NCBI GenBank assembly: GCA_016987375.1
Contig: PJRA01000160.1
Coordinates: 1,282,624 to 1,346,623, forward strand
Source: Brachionus koreanus
Taxonomy: Eukaryota > Rotifera > Eurotatoria > Ploima > Brachionidae
Length of the DNA: 64,000 nucleotides
Direction: 5' to 3'
The notes under the pieces are model-generated. The model had not been told where the DNA came from, did not search any database, and worked only from the letters and a program-made list of their open reading frames with translations. Positions within the stretch are counted from its first letter, which is position 1. Each line of letters starts with the position of its first letter. Shown here piece after piece: positions 22,516 to 36,300 of the stretch. Made by a program: the position numbers and the translations under genes.

Positions 22516-23873
22516 ATGACGAGTAAAATAGACAAATTTGACTCAGAAACTAGAGATATTTTATCTTATCTTGGTAGAATCATATTATAGATTGTTTTAT
22601 TTTTTAATTTAAAAATTTTCTAGAATCCAGGGAAGAGATTTGTGACATAAAAATCAATAATACTTATGGTGTCTCTAGCAGTCAATTAAACGATTGGGAA
22701 AATGTAATTCTTGAATATGTAATTTAGACCAAAAGTAATTCAGCTTATTTTTGATAGAGAAATTTGTGTAGTTTACCACAAGATTTAAGAAATTTTTACT
22801 CAAACAATAATGGATTATTAATAGAATGGAGCATAAAAATCGATGGTAGCTGACTTTTTTTTTATTTAAGCATTGGTTACTTAATTTTTATTTTTAAGAA
22901 TCGGAACCCTTACAGCTTGGTAGAATTCAAATAAATGCAATCAAAGATTTGACTAAAGTAGGAAGTGTGCTTAGCAAAGATCTACGTGAACCATCTATTT
23001 ATGATCTGGAAGACTTACAATCTCCTCCAAAATTTGACTTCAAAAATTCTTTACAATTATCAGAAATTAATCAAGCAGACTCTGGAAATATTGAGTCTTC
23101 TTCAGAATGCTCTGAAGAAGAAAATTCAGAATGCAAAAAAAACATCAGTAAGAAAATTGTCTTCTTATTTATTTAGTTATTAAGTTATTATTTTTTGAAG
23201 AAATTCTCATTCCTCATTTTGATGATCTGTCACGCAACTTCGAGCTAGATAACTGTAATGGATATGGAAAAGTTTGTTTGGTGTACAGAAATTCCAAGCC
23301 AGGAATGATAGTTTCGGAACAATCAGCTGAAATTTGGTTCTTAGATCGTAGTCTTCAATGGCATTACTTAACTGATTCATTTAAAAATTACTACCGTTTG
23401 GCACTAAGTCATCTGGGCTTGCCCCAATGGCAGATGTTATATACTCAAGATGGCCTGCCTCCATTTCTTAATGTAATTTACGCCCTTTACTCTTATATAA
23501 GTAAATAAAGAAAATTTTTAGCAATGGTTCTACTTGTTTTGTCCAGGAAGAATTTTAGTTCATCAAGAAAAATGGAAAAATTCTAATTTTATTTCATTAG
23601 TAGACAGCGTATCAAATTCAAATAGTAAAAAATCCTTAAATCAAGAAGATAGCAAAAAAATTAATTTTGCAAAGTTATTTGAAGATAAAAATACAAAGTA
23701 ATTTCATTTTAAATAAATCGAAAAAAAATTGTATTTTTATAATTTGTAGAAAATCTACACCACAAGCAATAAATCAAAATTTGCCAGCTGATAAATCTGA
23801 GGACAAAAATTTTCAGCAAAATGTAACACCTGTAAAACCAAGATCAAGATTTAATCCAAATATAAAAAAATAA
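22516..23873 (+). CDS. TPGS2: Tubulin polyglutamylase complex subunit 2
   Basis: Non-catalytic subunit of the TTLL1-containing complex that adds glutamate chains to tubulin in axonemes, centrioles and neurites. Exons 22516-22573, 22624-22703, 22758-22845, 22899-23147, 23201-23472, 23522-23697 and 23750-23873 join in phase to 348 residues (human about 300). Family signatures are CSLPQDLRNFYSNNNGLLI (the SMI1/KNR4-like fold region, compare human MPEDVKNFYLMTNGF), GRIQINAIKDLTKV, FELDNCNGYGKVCLVYR, EIWFLDRSLQWHYLTDSF and YYRLALSHLGLPQWQMLY. A Ser/Glu-rich insert in exon 4 and a basic disordered tail explain the extra length. All introns are 49-54 bp. It looks intact, and the next gene (DNAJC16) lies 210 bp downstream on the same strand. 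Confidence 0.93.
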
Positions 23874-24083
23874 TCTAAATTTTTTCCATACATTCACATT
23901 TTTTTTAAATATAAAATAAATAATTTTTTAAATTTTATTTGAATAAAACAATTTAGGTTTAAAAGCCTAATGAATTTTTTTTTATTCATAATTTTACAGC
24001 TCATCATGAATTTAAAACAATTTTGCTAATTTATTAATTTATTTGAAATTAAAAACTAAAAATAAAACTCGTTTAGATGAAAA

Positions 24084-26928
24084 ATGAAATTTGACAATAA
24101 AATTTTATTCACATTCATTTTATACTGTAATTTTGTATTAAATTTTTGCTCTGACATAGACCCATATCACATATTGGGTGTACCTAGAAATTCCAATGAT
24201 AAACAAATTAAAGATGCTTATAGAAAAAAAGCTAAAGACTGGCATCCAGACAGAAATAAGTCGCCAGATGCTCACGAAAAATTCATGCAAATAAACAAAG
24301 CTTATGAAGTAAAACTTAGAAAAAAAAATTGTTTTTTTTAATTTTTTTTTAAGATCTTAAGTGATTCAGAGCGACGCACATTATATGATGAATATGGGAC
24401 TACTAACGAACCAAGACATGAACCTGGTGGAGGTTTTCATCGAGAAAATTTTGACAACTTCTTCAGAGATCCATTTGAGGGCTTCTTTGGAGGGGGTTTC
24501 GGCTTCAATCAGAAGAAACATTCGCGCAAAAATCCTGAAGAAGAAATAAATAAAAGGTAAAGATCATAAATTTTTTTTTGAAAAAAGATTTTTAAAATAT
24601 CAATAAAAGAATTTATTTGGATACAGTGCTACCAAACAGTAACACTAAGCCATTTCTAATTTATGTCTACACCGAATTTTGCTTTTCTTGCATGGCAGTC
24701 GAAAATTTATGGCAAACATTAAAACAAGAGCTTAAAAATATTGGTTTTGGAGTTGGTCACTCAGATGCATCTTGGAATAGAGAGCTTAATAAATTGCTTG
24801 AAGTGAGAAAAGTTCCAACAATTGTTGCTGTAATCAATGGAAGAATACGTCATTTTAGAGGCGATTATAACTTAAGGGAAATTCGTGAATTTGTCCGTCG
24901 TTTGCTACCATCCAGACTAATAACTCCAGTTAATCAATTTAATTTTAATAAGACTTTACAAGAAACAATTGATGATAACAAAGTATTCTCTTTTTTCATA
25001 TCTCAGTCAAATCATGTTTCGTTACGATACCAAATGCCTTGTTTTCAAATGGTCAGGCACTTTACATGCGCTTCTGCTGTTTTCAAAAACATGGAGCTTG
25101 AGTTCAAAAACTATTTGTCAACAAACTTTAAAATTCCAGTTGACTTGCAACAAGAGATTGTGATTTTTTTTAAAGAAAAAACAAATTTTGATCTAGAAAA
25201 ACAGGACACTCATCGTCCATTCTTAATACAAGCATCTTCTGAGCTTAGCTATGATGTTCTTTTGCAGAGTTTTGATAACAACAAGCATTTGATTTTACCG
25301 CGAATAACTTCGAAATCAAAATTTTTTGATTTATGTCCATCAATGTCAGAATTCGAGATAGATAGCTCTAAAGCGGCCATTTGTGTTGTCTTTTTAGCCA
25401 ATAGTGAATTAAAACAACCTCAGTTTTTATTTGATAACATTCTCAAAAAAAGATTACTTAAAGATTTAGAAGAGAACAAATTTTTTAAAAAATCTAATGT
25501 TCAAATAGCTCATATTTACATGGATGTACAAAACAATTTTGCAGAAAGAATAAAAAAAAATGCTAGAAATGTCGACGTTACAATTGATAAAGTAGCTTTT
25601 TATTTTTGAAAGAAAAAAAAATTTTTACTTTTTATTCTAGATTTTAATCTTGAGAAGACTGAATGATAAATATGTTGAATATGATCTGATTGATGATTTT
25701 CAAACAGATGATAAGAATATGCTAAAAATTCTTGTAGAAAAATTGATCAATTTTAAAAGTGGAAATCAATATTTAAGATTTAAAATGCCTGTGCCCACTT
25801 TCTATGAAGAATCAAATCAAGTAAAATAAATCATTCGACTTTATGACCATTTTATCTACCTGACTCTTTTTCAAAAGAATTATTTCAGTATGGCTGTGGA
25901 ATATTTAGAGACAATTTGGGACTACTTGACAGACTGGATTTTTTGGGAGCGTCTACTTGGAAACAGTTCTTATCTAATGATTATTCTTTGTACATTTCTT
26001 TTTTTATGGCTAATGTTTATGTTTTCATCAGAAAAATCTGATCCCAATGCAGCATCAAGACATCAACGACAGTAATTTATTAAATGCTTGAAAATTTAAA
26101 CATCTTAATGTTATAAAAGGAGAAACAATGCAAGTAAAGAGCCTGATTCTAGAAATCACAGTTTTTATGATAGTCCCAATCAGTCCAAATCATTCAATAG
26201 CAACACTAGTAAAAACAGCAGCTTGAATGAAGATGATTTTTATGATTCGAGATATGACAACTTTAACAAAAACACGTCAAACCAGTTTCAAATAGTTGAG
26301 ATGAACCCAAGAACGTTCATCGGCTTGATTAATAATGTGCCAAAAGGATTTAGGACTGTTTTACTGGTCGTAAATCAAAAGAATAAAAATCTTCTTCTTG
26401 ATCTTTTTACCAAAGTGTGTTCAAAATATAACAAGTAGTTTAATTAAAATGAAATAAAATAAAATAGAAACTTATTGAAAAATTTTTTAAAGTAAATCAT
26501 ACAAGCTTAGATTCGGATATTTGAACTGTAATTCACCAATAGGCAAAAAGTGGTTAGAAGAAGTTATTTTGAATAGCAAAAGTGACTTCAATGCTAGAAA
26601 CAAAGATTCTGACTCGGAAATTTCCAGTGATTTGGAAGATTTTGAAAACTTGTGTGAAAAAAATTCTCTCGATTTAGATGCAAACTCAAATGTTATAGCA
26701 ATTAACCCTTCTCAAAAATACTATTTGTCGTTAAACTTATATCTAAACGATATTGATGATTCTTATTTCTACCTGAATGGAAAAAATGGTAATTTGTCAG
26801 AGGAAAGACTCTCGGTAAATTTGGAAAAAAAATTAATGTCAAATCTAACCAATTGGTTTGACAAATTTATGGATGGAATGTTATCGGATAAAAAATATGT
26901 GAAAGAATGGCCGATGATGATTTCTTGA
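24084..26928 (+). CDS. DNAJC16: DnaJ homologue subfamily C member 16 (ER J-protein with thioredoxin-like domain)
   Basis: Exons 24084-24308, 24354-24556, 24610-25591, 25641-25820, 25878-26071, 26120-26434 and 26493-26928 give 844 residues (human 782). A hydrophobic N-terminal signal (residues 1-22) leads into a J domain (about 26-95) with [13 protein letters not shown] and the HPD triad in WHPDRN. A Gly/Phe stretch ([11 protein letters not shown]) follows. Next comes a thioredoxin-like domain with a CFSC redox-type motif in [12 protein letters not shown], then a single transmembrane helix (about 562-580, [17 protein letters not shown]). A second region follows, with [12 protein letters not shown] and [10 protein letters not shown]. 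The order matches DNAJC16, an ER-membrane J-protein implicated in autophagosome size control. The exon 5 and exon 7 acceptors were fixed by phase. A polyadenylation signal AATAAA lies at 26998-27003. Confidence 0.92.
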
Positions 26929-27027
26929 ATTAATTTACACTTATTTGATGTATATTTAAATATTTGATTCATTTATTCTTATTTTGAATTTTTAAACAAT
27001 AAATGTCTATGTTATTACAAAAATTTA

Positions 27028-28115
27028 GATTATTATTTATTTATTTATTTAAGTTTAAGCCCCATGGACAAATTGAAATATGATATATATAAAAAAATAA
27101 AGTAAGAAAAAAAAAGAAAAGAAAAATTCTAATTAAATGCCTTTTACAATTGAGAAATTGTTAACTTTATTAATTTAATTCCATGGGCTTATACCATAGA
27201 GAAAAAGAAAGAGTTAGTTAGTAGTAGTAGTAGTAGTAGTTCTTGCTGCGACACCTAACATGTAGATTGTCTAAGCCCATCACCACCAATTGGCCGTGTA
27301 GAGCTGTAGCAGCCTATTCCATTGAACTTATCTAAGGCCATTTTAAAGTTAGCGGTTGACTTGGATTGCATTCACGTCCATTTTCATACTTGGATTCCAA
27401 ACCTGTACTGCGTAATCTATGTGGGGTCTCACCATGGATATATACAATCTAACCCACACTCTTTCCTCTCTACTTGTAAACGTTCGCTTTAGCATTCCAA
27501 GTACCCTACTCGCTTTCGCACAAGCACTTTTCACTTAGTTAGTTCATTTTAAATCTGATGAAACCATCACTCCAAGATCCCTTTCACACTCTGTGGTCGC
27601 TAATGTCATATTTCTGTTGCTTTTTTGTGTATACTTATGCCTTTCATTTAGTCTGCCGAAATGCATTACTTTACATTTGTTAGCACACAGTCTCACTACG
27701 CCAAACCTCTATCCATTTACATACTGCATCCAGATCTTTCTGTAACATAGCTCTCTCATAAACATTATTAACTAAACCGAGTAATTTTGAGTCATCTGCG
27801 TACAATTCCATTTTATTTGAAACGCAGTCGTGTAGGTCATTTATGTACAGAACGAATAGCAGAGGTCCAAGTACAGACCCTTGCGGAACTCCACTCAGTA
27901 CCTCTGACCATCTAGAAACTTGATCACCAAGTAAAACCCGCTGAGTTCTCATACTCAAAAAGTCTTCGAGCCACCTTACTATTTTCTCCCTAGCCCATAA
28001 CCACTTTGTCTATGAAGAAGTCGTTGATACGGTACCGTATCAAAAGCCTTAGAGAAGTCTAATAGTATTTCATCCACACTGTTACCTTTGGCCAGTAGAA
28101 GAAAGATTTATTAAA
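27028..28115 (-). mobile_element. 5'-truncated LINE (CR1/jockey-like), reverse-transcriptase domain
   Basis: Read on the minus strand, motif A (LLDFSKAFDTVP, about 28020-28085), motif B (VPQGSVLGPLLFVLYIND) and the catalytic motif C (LYADDSK) appear in order. The thumb/C-terminal region follows (KASRVLGMLKRTF, MVRPHIDYAVQVWNP) with frameshifts between. At the 3' end is the (TAAA)n tail near 27028-27050, preceded by a CATGGGGCTTAAA block shared with the tail near 48820. It lacks the endonuclease and is dead. Confidence 0.85.
27214..27241. repeat. AGT trinucleotide microsatellite
   Basis: A run of about eight AGT units preceded by AGTT repeats, inside the 3' part of the LINE remnant. Confidence 0.85.
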
Positions 28116-30253
28116 GTAATAGACAAAATTAAGATCATTTAATAAATTATAAAAATTAAAGTAGGGTACGCTTTCTTCCATATTTAATTTGATTTTGGAA
28201 ACAATAAACTTAATTTAATCAACTAGACCACGATTTTCCTCGATAAATAAATGATCAATGTATTGCTAGAAAAGTCTTCAAACTATAATTTATTAGAAAT
28301 TAGTTTTAAAATTGAAGTAAAAAGCAAAATTTGTTATTCATTTTGACAAGGAGCAAAAATCAAAAAAAAATGGCAGTGCCTATCATTTTTTTCTGAAATT
28401 TTAAATTTTTAAAGTTTTAATTTTTCTCCAATTACTCATAACTAGATTGCCAATGCTTGAATACATTCGTATAATTTTGCTTTGAAACCAAAATTTAGGT
28501 TAATAGAAGAAAATGAAATAACAAAATTTTAAATATAATTTTTTTTTTTTTGACCCTTTTCTATCCTAGTGGATAATGAGGAGGAGCTCATCTCCTTTAA
28601 ATATAATTCAAAATCTTCAAATATAATTTACCTCTTGAAATTCTTCAGAAATAAAAATAATTTTAAGAAAAATTAATTTAAAAAAAAAAGTAGTTTAAAA
28701 TCAAAGAAACAATTCAAACAATACAAGAAGAAAATTGAAATTATCTTTAAATATTAATTTAGTTTAGAATTAATTGTTTAAGTTTGAAGTCATAATTTTA
28801 ATTCTATTTAACACATTTGTAAAATCTTAATTCGAATTATTTATTTTTTGAAAAAACTAAAAACTCATAAGGAAAAATAATTTTTGGTTTGTATTTTGAC
28901 TCTATGCAAAAAGTCTAGGGCGATTGACAACCATTTTCAAAAGAGAATTTTATTGTTTTTTTTTTAAGGCAACTAGTCAACTAAAGCCAATTTTATAGGT
29001 TTTCTTAAATATTCCTTTTCTAATGGTTAGAGAATATTTACTTACTTATGATTCAATACTTAGGTTATATAATTAAACAATAAAAATTGAAAATATTCCC
29101 ATATTTCTATTGCGTTCCAATATGATTCATTCGACTCTATTGAAACTTATTCAGCTTGGTCATGATATATTTATAGAGAAAAGATTAAAAAAATAAAAGC
29201 TGTTTAATTTTAAGCTTGATTTAGTTCAGTATAGTAACTAAATAAATAAATATCTTTATTTAAAATTTCTTTTTCTTTTTTTTTTTGAATCAGGTCAATT
29301 AAATATTATTTTTTAAATTTTTAGGCTAAAAATTTTGGCCATAAGCTGATCATTGTGATTCAAAACATTGTTGTTTCTTATTAATATTTTAAAACGCGGC
29401 TCGTTTTTTTTAAAATAAAGACTATTTATTTAATTTTTAAAAAGTTAAATTATCCATCATTATAAATAAAAAAGATAAGTTTAACAATAAATCTTTCAAG
29501 CTTTGTATGAAGTTCAAGTTCTAATCATTTATTTAGCTAATTAAATTTTGTATAATTACAACCATAGAAAAATCAATAAAGCTCTAAAACACGTCATTTG
29601 TAAGCAATTCAAATTAGGAAAAAAATATTTCTTTTCTTTTTAATTAGAATTTTAGAACGAAACCCGAAAAAAACGCACCTCGTTTTGTTGGGTAATACCT
29701 AATTTTTATTCTATACAAGACAAGAGTGAACTATTTTTTTGTATAAAATCAAGATTTTGAAGCCCTAAATTTCGGCAATTTAACATTTTTTTTATGCTGA
29801 TTTCTAAGCCATATTTTATTTGTCAAAGATTTAAATGCTTATATTTAAAAAAAGCCTCTTTCAAAGTCCAAATTTGGCCAACTAAATAGTAAATTTTATG
29901 CCCTAATCCCTAAGCCTAATTCAACTCAAACTAACCTTATATATCTCGATAGTATTTAGAAAGGTTCAATCTTTTTTCAATTAAAATAAGCAAAATAACA
30001 CAATTAGCTTCTATTTATTTCTCTTTATCTTCTTTTTTTTTTCTAGTTAACACTTAGGTAAGAAATTAATTTTTTCAATATTTTTTTTAAATAAAAACAA
30101 GAAAAATAAAAATTTTGAAGGTTTTTTATTTTAATTTTTTTTTGATCGTTTACCTGCTATATTTTGCTTGCAATTGATTTTTAAAATTTAGATTAAAAAT
30201 AAATAAAAAAAATTATTCTCTTTACCCTTAGAATTCTTTCTCTTACAAACTGT
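28116..30253. other. Intergenic upstream of KIF24
   Basis: Long AT-rich stretch with no gene recognised. 28150-28250 is an inverted relative of 48600-48665 (a shared dispersed repeat containing TCAACTAGACCACGAT). The rest shows nothing interpretable. Confidence 0.4.
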
Positions 30254-30266
30254 GTTTCTAGGCAAC
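30254..30266 (+). promoter_or_regulatory. X-box-like RFX binding site upstream of KIF24
   Basis: GTTTCTAGGCAAC fits the X-box consensus RYYNYY-N(1-3)-RRNRAC with a one-base spacer. It lies 120 bp before the KIF24 start ATG, within the range in which RFX factors act on ciliary genes in other animals. A site this rich in G and C stands out from its AT-rich surroundings. Binding is inferred, not shown. Confidence 0.5.
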
Positions 30267-30385
30267 ATAAGTAATTAACGTAAGAAATATTTGGCGAATT
30301 CAAATATTTTGCATGTGTGTTGAAATCACAGTTTTAATTGAATTTGCAACATTTTCAGGTGGTTTAAAGATAAATTTGGACTAGA

Positions 30386-33300
30386 ATGACCGCCATTACG
30401 CGCACGGACATCAAGTCCACGATGGTAAATAGGTACTTTGTGATAAGACTATTGACGAACTTGTTTTTATCTTTGATTCTAGGGACGAGGGACAAGTTTG
30501 TCTGGAATTTCTGGCCGAAAAAATGACTGAAAATGCGGAAAGCTCGTTGTCTAGCAGCGAGCACGATGACGATGATATGAACTATTTTAACTACGACGAC
30601 GAACAAGAATTCGAGTCTATATTCGCCACCATTAGCCAAAAACAAACCAACGTCGACCAAAGCTCAAAATTTACTCTAAAATATTTGTTTAAATTGCTTA
30701 AATTTTACAAGCTGGAACATTATGTGAATGAGTTGATAGATAATGGATATTTGAGTCCATTAGCATTAATAAAGCTTACTAATAAGGATTTTGATATGTT
30801 CAGTGTGTCGCCCTATGACAAAAAAAAATTTCTAAAATTACAATTATTTTTAAAGCAAGTTATGAATACTATAAAAATGACATGTAAAACGAGTAGCAAA
30901 ATTTCTCTCAACGTTGACCCGAATTTAGATTTTAAAATGTTTGCCATTAACGAATGGAAACATTTGACTAACCAGTCTTCATCGACGTCAAACACAATAG
31001 CCAAGCAAACGTCAAACTCTAATGATCAATTAAAAGATAACAATCAACTAAATCTAAACGAAAACAAAAGTCTAACTACACCCATTTGGACAGAAATGAA
31101 TCCGAAAGCGCGCCAAGACCACAATACACAGCTTGAAATGAAGCAAATAGGCAAAAGCTCCGTAGCATGGACTTGTTCCAAGTCTGCGGTTCAGCGATCT
31201 AAGAGCATAGAACCGACTAACACGAACAAAAAAAACCTCTATCCGGTGTCATCTAGATCATCTACCATGGCAAATAATACCGAAGCAACTTCTGTAACTC
31301 ATCCAGCACAAAATCACTCATCAAAATCAAGCAATAATTTTTTTGGCCCTAAAATTAATTCAGCACGAAAAGAAATATCCAATGTTGAATTAATAAATGG
31401 AAAAGGCTACAACTATGGAGTGCCTCAAAACTTGATAAATAAAAATAAAGGTTATATTAGAAAAACTCCAGTGGTATCTGCTAAAATAAATGAAAATCAT
31501 ACTCTACAAATAAACTCGACTTTGGTTACTAATGATATTTTTGTTTTTGCTAGAAAAAGGCCTAAATTGGCTACAGAAGCCGAATATCAGGACTCGGTTC
31601 TAGTCGAAAATGGCGATAGTCAAGCAAATATTTGTGTAAATGAAGTAAAATTAGCTGTTGATGGCACACCAATTTTAAGAAAGGTTTTTTTATACTTTTA
31701 TTTTATTTTTTTTTTCATTATTTAATTAAATTTTGGGATTTTTTTCTAGAATGAATTTAATTTTGATAAAACTTTTGACTCGAATTACTCGAATGAGGAA
31801 ATATTCAGAAATTCAATTTTACCTTTTATCAATTTGCCATTCAAAAATAGGTAAACACTTTTTTTTTTCTAATTAATTTCATTAGATCTAAAATTGACTG
31901 ATAATAGCTTAATTTTAAAATTCTAATTAATTTTTTTTCTAAACAAGAATTTTATATTTATTTATTTTATTTAATAGGAAAATTTTTTTTTTCAAAATGA
32001 ACTCAATAAAGTAACCTGTAAATGTAAGAATAAAAATAAAATTCTTAAAATTCTATCAAGTAAAAAAAGGTATAAAACCTGGTAAGCAGACCTTAGAAAA
32101 AGAGTTTTTTTTTATAACTTTAAAAATACAGTAAATAGTAGAAGTACTGAAATATTGAAACGAAAATTTTGAAAATAATTAAAAAGAATTCACGAAAGCA
32201 GAAAGAAACTCAAGGCAATCGACTTGAGTGGAATTCAAAAATGTAATTACCCTATGTTCCTCAAGTTGTGAATTAGGAAAAAAAAATTTAAAAATAAATA
32301 AAAACTACTTAGCAGAACTACCAATTAATAATAGTAGTATTGACTCTTGCTTTAGAAGCATTTTAAAAAAATTGGAATAAAGGAAGCTAAAATAAAGTGA
32401 TGAATAATTTAGCAATGTTTACTTTACCAAAAAATAAAATTAAAGTAAATCATTCAAAGGACTTTTAAGAAATTATTTAAATAAAAAATTTGCTAGTATT
32501 TTTTATTTTTGATTTATTTATTTTAAAAAACAATTTTGAGTTTTCTATCTGATCATATTTTAATGAAACGTGAAAAACACTGCCTTTAGTGTTACTTATT
32601 GATCTTTACTTTTATTATTTTATTGCCAAGGGTATTTTAAAAAAATACCCACACACCATCTTTTAGAGTGAAAATTTTTTTTTGTATTATCTGGGTAAAA
32701 AATTGGAAATTCATCAAGATTCTAATAATTTCTTGTGAAAACTCTTATTAGAACTCGTTTTTTAGTTAATTTCATTTTTTTTGAATAAAATCTCCCATGA
32801 CCAAGCATTAAAATTAATGCTTTATCTAAATGAAAAAAATTTAATCAAATATGACTACAAAATTTATCTCTGCATCATTTTAATTTCAAACTTTATTGAG
32901 TTTTAAATTTTGACGTAATTAGTTTGAAATTAAATAGTCAATAATAATTAATTTAATTGTTTGTTAGCTATGTTAAAACAAATCCACATAAAAAATCAAA
33001 TATTTATTTTAAATTATTTTCTATAGATCAGATTTTAATTGTATTTGTTTTGGTCAAACTGGTTCAGGTAAAACCCACACCCTATTTGGAGATAAACAGC
33101 AAGATGGACTTTGTGTTCTTACTGCGGAGAGTCTTTTTAATAATAATGAAAGATTGTTTTGTGGATTTTATGAAATTTACAATGGTCAATTATATGATTT
33201 AATCAATCGTAACAATAAGTAAATTATTATATATTTAAAAACTTTAATTGTGTAATTAGAAATTTTTTAATAAAAATTTAAAATTGTAGACTAGTTCTTA

Positions 33301-36300
33301 GAGAAGACGCAAACGGACAATTGAATGTAGTTGGACTTGTTGAGATAGAAATCAAAAGCATTGCTCAATTGCGCAAAACTATTGAGGTATCTCAATCTAA
33401 TCGTCATATAGGCTCAACGTCATTTAACAAAGCATCTTCTCGGTCTCATGCTGTTATTCAATTTAAAGTGCCCAATGCACCATCATCCCATTCAAATGCT
33501 GGTCATGTAATAATGAAAAATACTAATTACTCCAATGTAAAGAGCAAAGTAGACTCGGGTTTACACTCAAATAATTCAAATATCGGTAAGCCTTTTAGGC
33601 TTTTGTTCATTGATTTGGCTGGAAGTGAACGTGGTATTGATGCACAAAATAATCTAAAAGATAATAGAAAAGAAGGAGCCGAAATAAACCAAAGTCTTTT
33701 GGCTGTAAGTTTTTTAATTTTATGAAAAAGCTCCTTACTTAAAATCATTCTAAAATACCTTTTAGAAAAAAAACTACCTAATTTTTTAAAAAAAAAATTG
33801 TTACTTAGAAGTTATATAAAAGCATTTTTTCTTATTAATCATATACTTTATTAAAAAACATATATTCAAAAATTTTTTTAGTAGTTTAAAAAAATATTTA
33901 AATCAATAAGAAAATTAAAATATTTATTCTTTTTGATACTTTTATATATAGTTAGCCTATTAATAAACATTACAAAATTACTTGAAAATGAATCTTAATA
34001 GATGAATAAAAAATAAACTACTGAGCTGAATAGATTTGTAAAGTTATTTAGTATTTGTAGTAAGTTGAACTGAAATTCGAAAAATACCCGAGCAGAACTC
34101 TAATGAACTATAGCAGTCGCTTCTTTTTTCACAAACCATGCATCCAGATTCGACTAAAAAATATTCAAAGTCTTTGCGCTAAACACTTCTTCTGGTAATC
34201 CATTCCATCTATTTACAACCCTGTTTGTAAAAAAATGGGAAGGAACGCGAGGAACATGTTAGATGTTCACGACGTAAAGTCTTTGAGTGCCTTCTTTAAT
34301 CATATACTTGACCGCTTGGACCATTGATTAACCCTTTTTTAAACTCGATTAAGGCAAGGGCATCAAGATCTAATGGCCCTTGCCTTAAAGAGATTAAAAA
34401 GAGGGAGGACTCGCCTTGCCTAAGTGAGGCTTAACCATTGAAGTGTAGAGAAGTTTAATGTTGTTAATATTGGTATATCTAAAAGATTTCTTTAACAAAC
34501 CAACAATTCTGTTAGCTTTAACTGTTACATAATTTACTTGTGTGTCCCATTTAAGGTCGTTTTAGATATATATTCCGAGATCTCTTTAGCACACTGATTT
34601 ATTAAGCGGAAACGACTCAATTTTGTAATCATGTTTTGATTTGTTACAACCAAAATGGACAACCTTACATTTCTGAATATTCAGTCTCGTGATCACTTAC
34701 ATATGTTATCAATGTCGTCTTGTGAGTTGTTGTTCGAGCAAGAATCTTTTATTTGATTTAAAAATTAACAAGAAATCTTTAAAAATTTGTTTTAATTTTT
34801 TTTGATTTTTATTTTATTTTAGAGTCAAAAAATCAGCATGTTTTTAACTAATTTATTTTTATTTTCTGACTAATTTTTCAAAATTTATAAAAAATTATTC
34901 GATAAAAAAAGGTATTAAGGATTTTCTGGTTGTAAAATTAAGTACACTACAATTTAAGACTACTTTGTACGTCTTTTTTGTTCTTCACCTCTTCCTGCAT
35001 CAAATTTCTCAAAAAAACGTTAGGTAAAGAATTTTACGGAATAGATTAAAGAAAGAAGAAAAGAAGAGGTGAGGAACAAAAGGCATACAAGTTGGATGTA
35101 AAATTTACTGTAAAATAATTGTTTATATTAAAATAAAATTTTGGTATTCGATTTTAATTTAATCAGACGCAGCATGATTAGCCATTAATAAAAAAATAGT
35201 TTAAAATTGAAAATTTTTAGTATAAAATTAGTCAAAGCAATTCAAAATCATTTGAATGTTTATGACTGAACATCAAAATGCTCAATAAAAAATATATTTT
35301 AAACAAAATATTTGATCAGTTGAGATTTTTAATTAAATGAAAATTTAAATTAGCAAAAAAAAAAAATTAATCTCAAATTTTGCTTCAAATTTTTTTGATT
35401 CAAAAAACTCTTTAAATAAAGTTCTAAAAATGAAATTAATTTAATTATCTTTTTCTATTTTGAATTATTAAGTAAAATAAATCAAGTAAAAATCTTTAAA
35501 ATTTTTTTTACTTAGCTAAAAGAATGCATTAGATGCATTGATCAGTATCGAGCTTATGCTCCATTCAGACAAAGCAAATTAACTCGGGTCCTACGAGACT
35601 GCTTTATTGGAACAGGTAACACAATATTGATAGCCACTGTTTCCCCTACCGATGACTGCGTTTCATGCTCACTGAATACTTTACAATACGCCAATAGAGT
35701 TCGTCAAATGGCACTCAGAAATCGAAAGCAATCCGAATTGACTTCCAAAAGTTCTTCAACTTTAAACAGAATGAATCGTAAGAACTTAGAATCACAAAAA
35801 CCTAAAATAACAAATCAAACACATAAAAATGAGGAGTTGAGAAAAAAAACAGTCGAAAATTCAGCAAATTTTTTGTCCAAAATAAGATCAAAAAGTATTT
35901 CCGCCACAAACAAAAAACTAGCTGAAAACCTTAATAATAGAAGCTCGAAAAATATTAATGAAAAAAAATCTTTAAAATATTTATTCAACAATGTGAATAA
36001 GGGCCCAGCATCGGAGCTTATTTCAAACAATCTTCTTCGCTCTAAACCAATAACCAAAAATTCTTCCAGCACCGGAGGCAAAGCAAATTCCCTATTTCAT
36101 CCGTCAAAAATAAACTGTTCTTCAACACCTATCAAATCAGTGATCAAAAACGATTCAGATTACGGGCCTGCTGAGGAAATGCTTTTTGTTCATGATACTC
36201 CCATCAAAGGCCATAAGCTTAAGCATATGCCTAAAAGTCCGAGTCAAATGGCTGAATTAGCCGAAAGATATTTTGAAAAAAGCCACAGTAATAATAAAAA

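Noticed and set aside
31851..33026. Extra exon or nested gene in KIF24 intron 3
   Set aside because: Kinesin motor sequence is continuous across this intron in phase, and no frame inside shows a domain.
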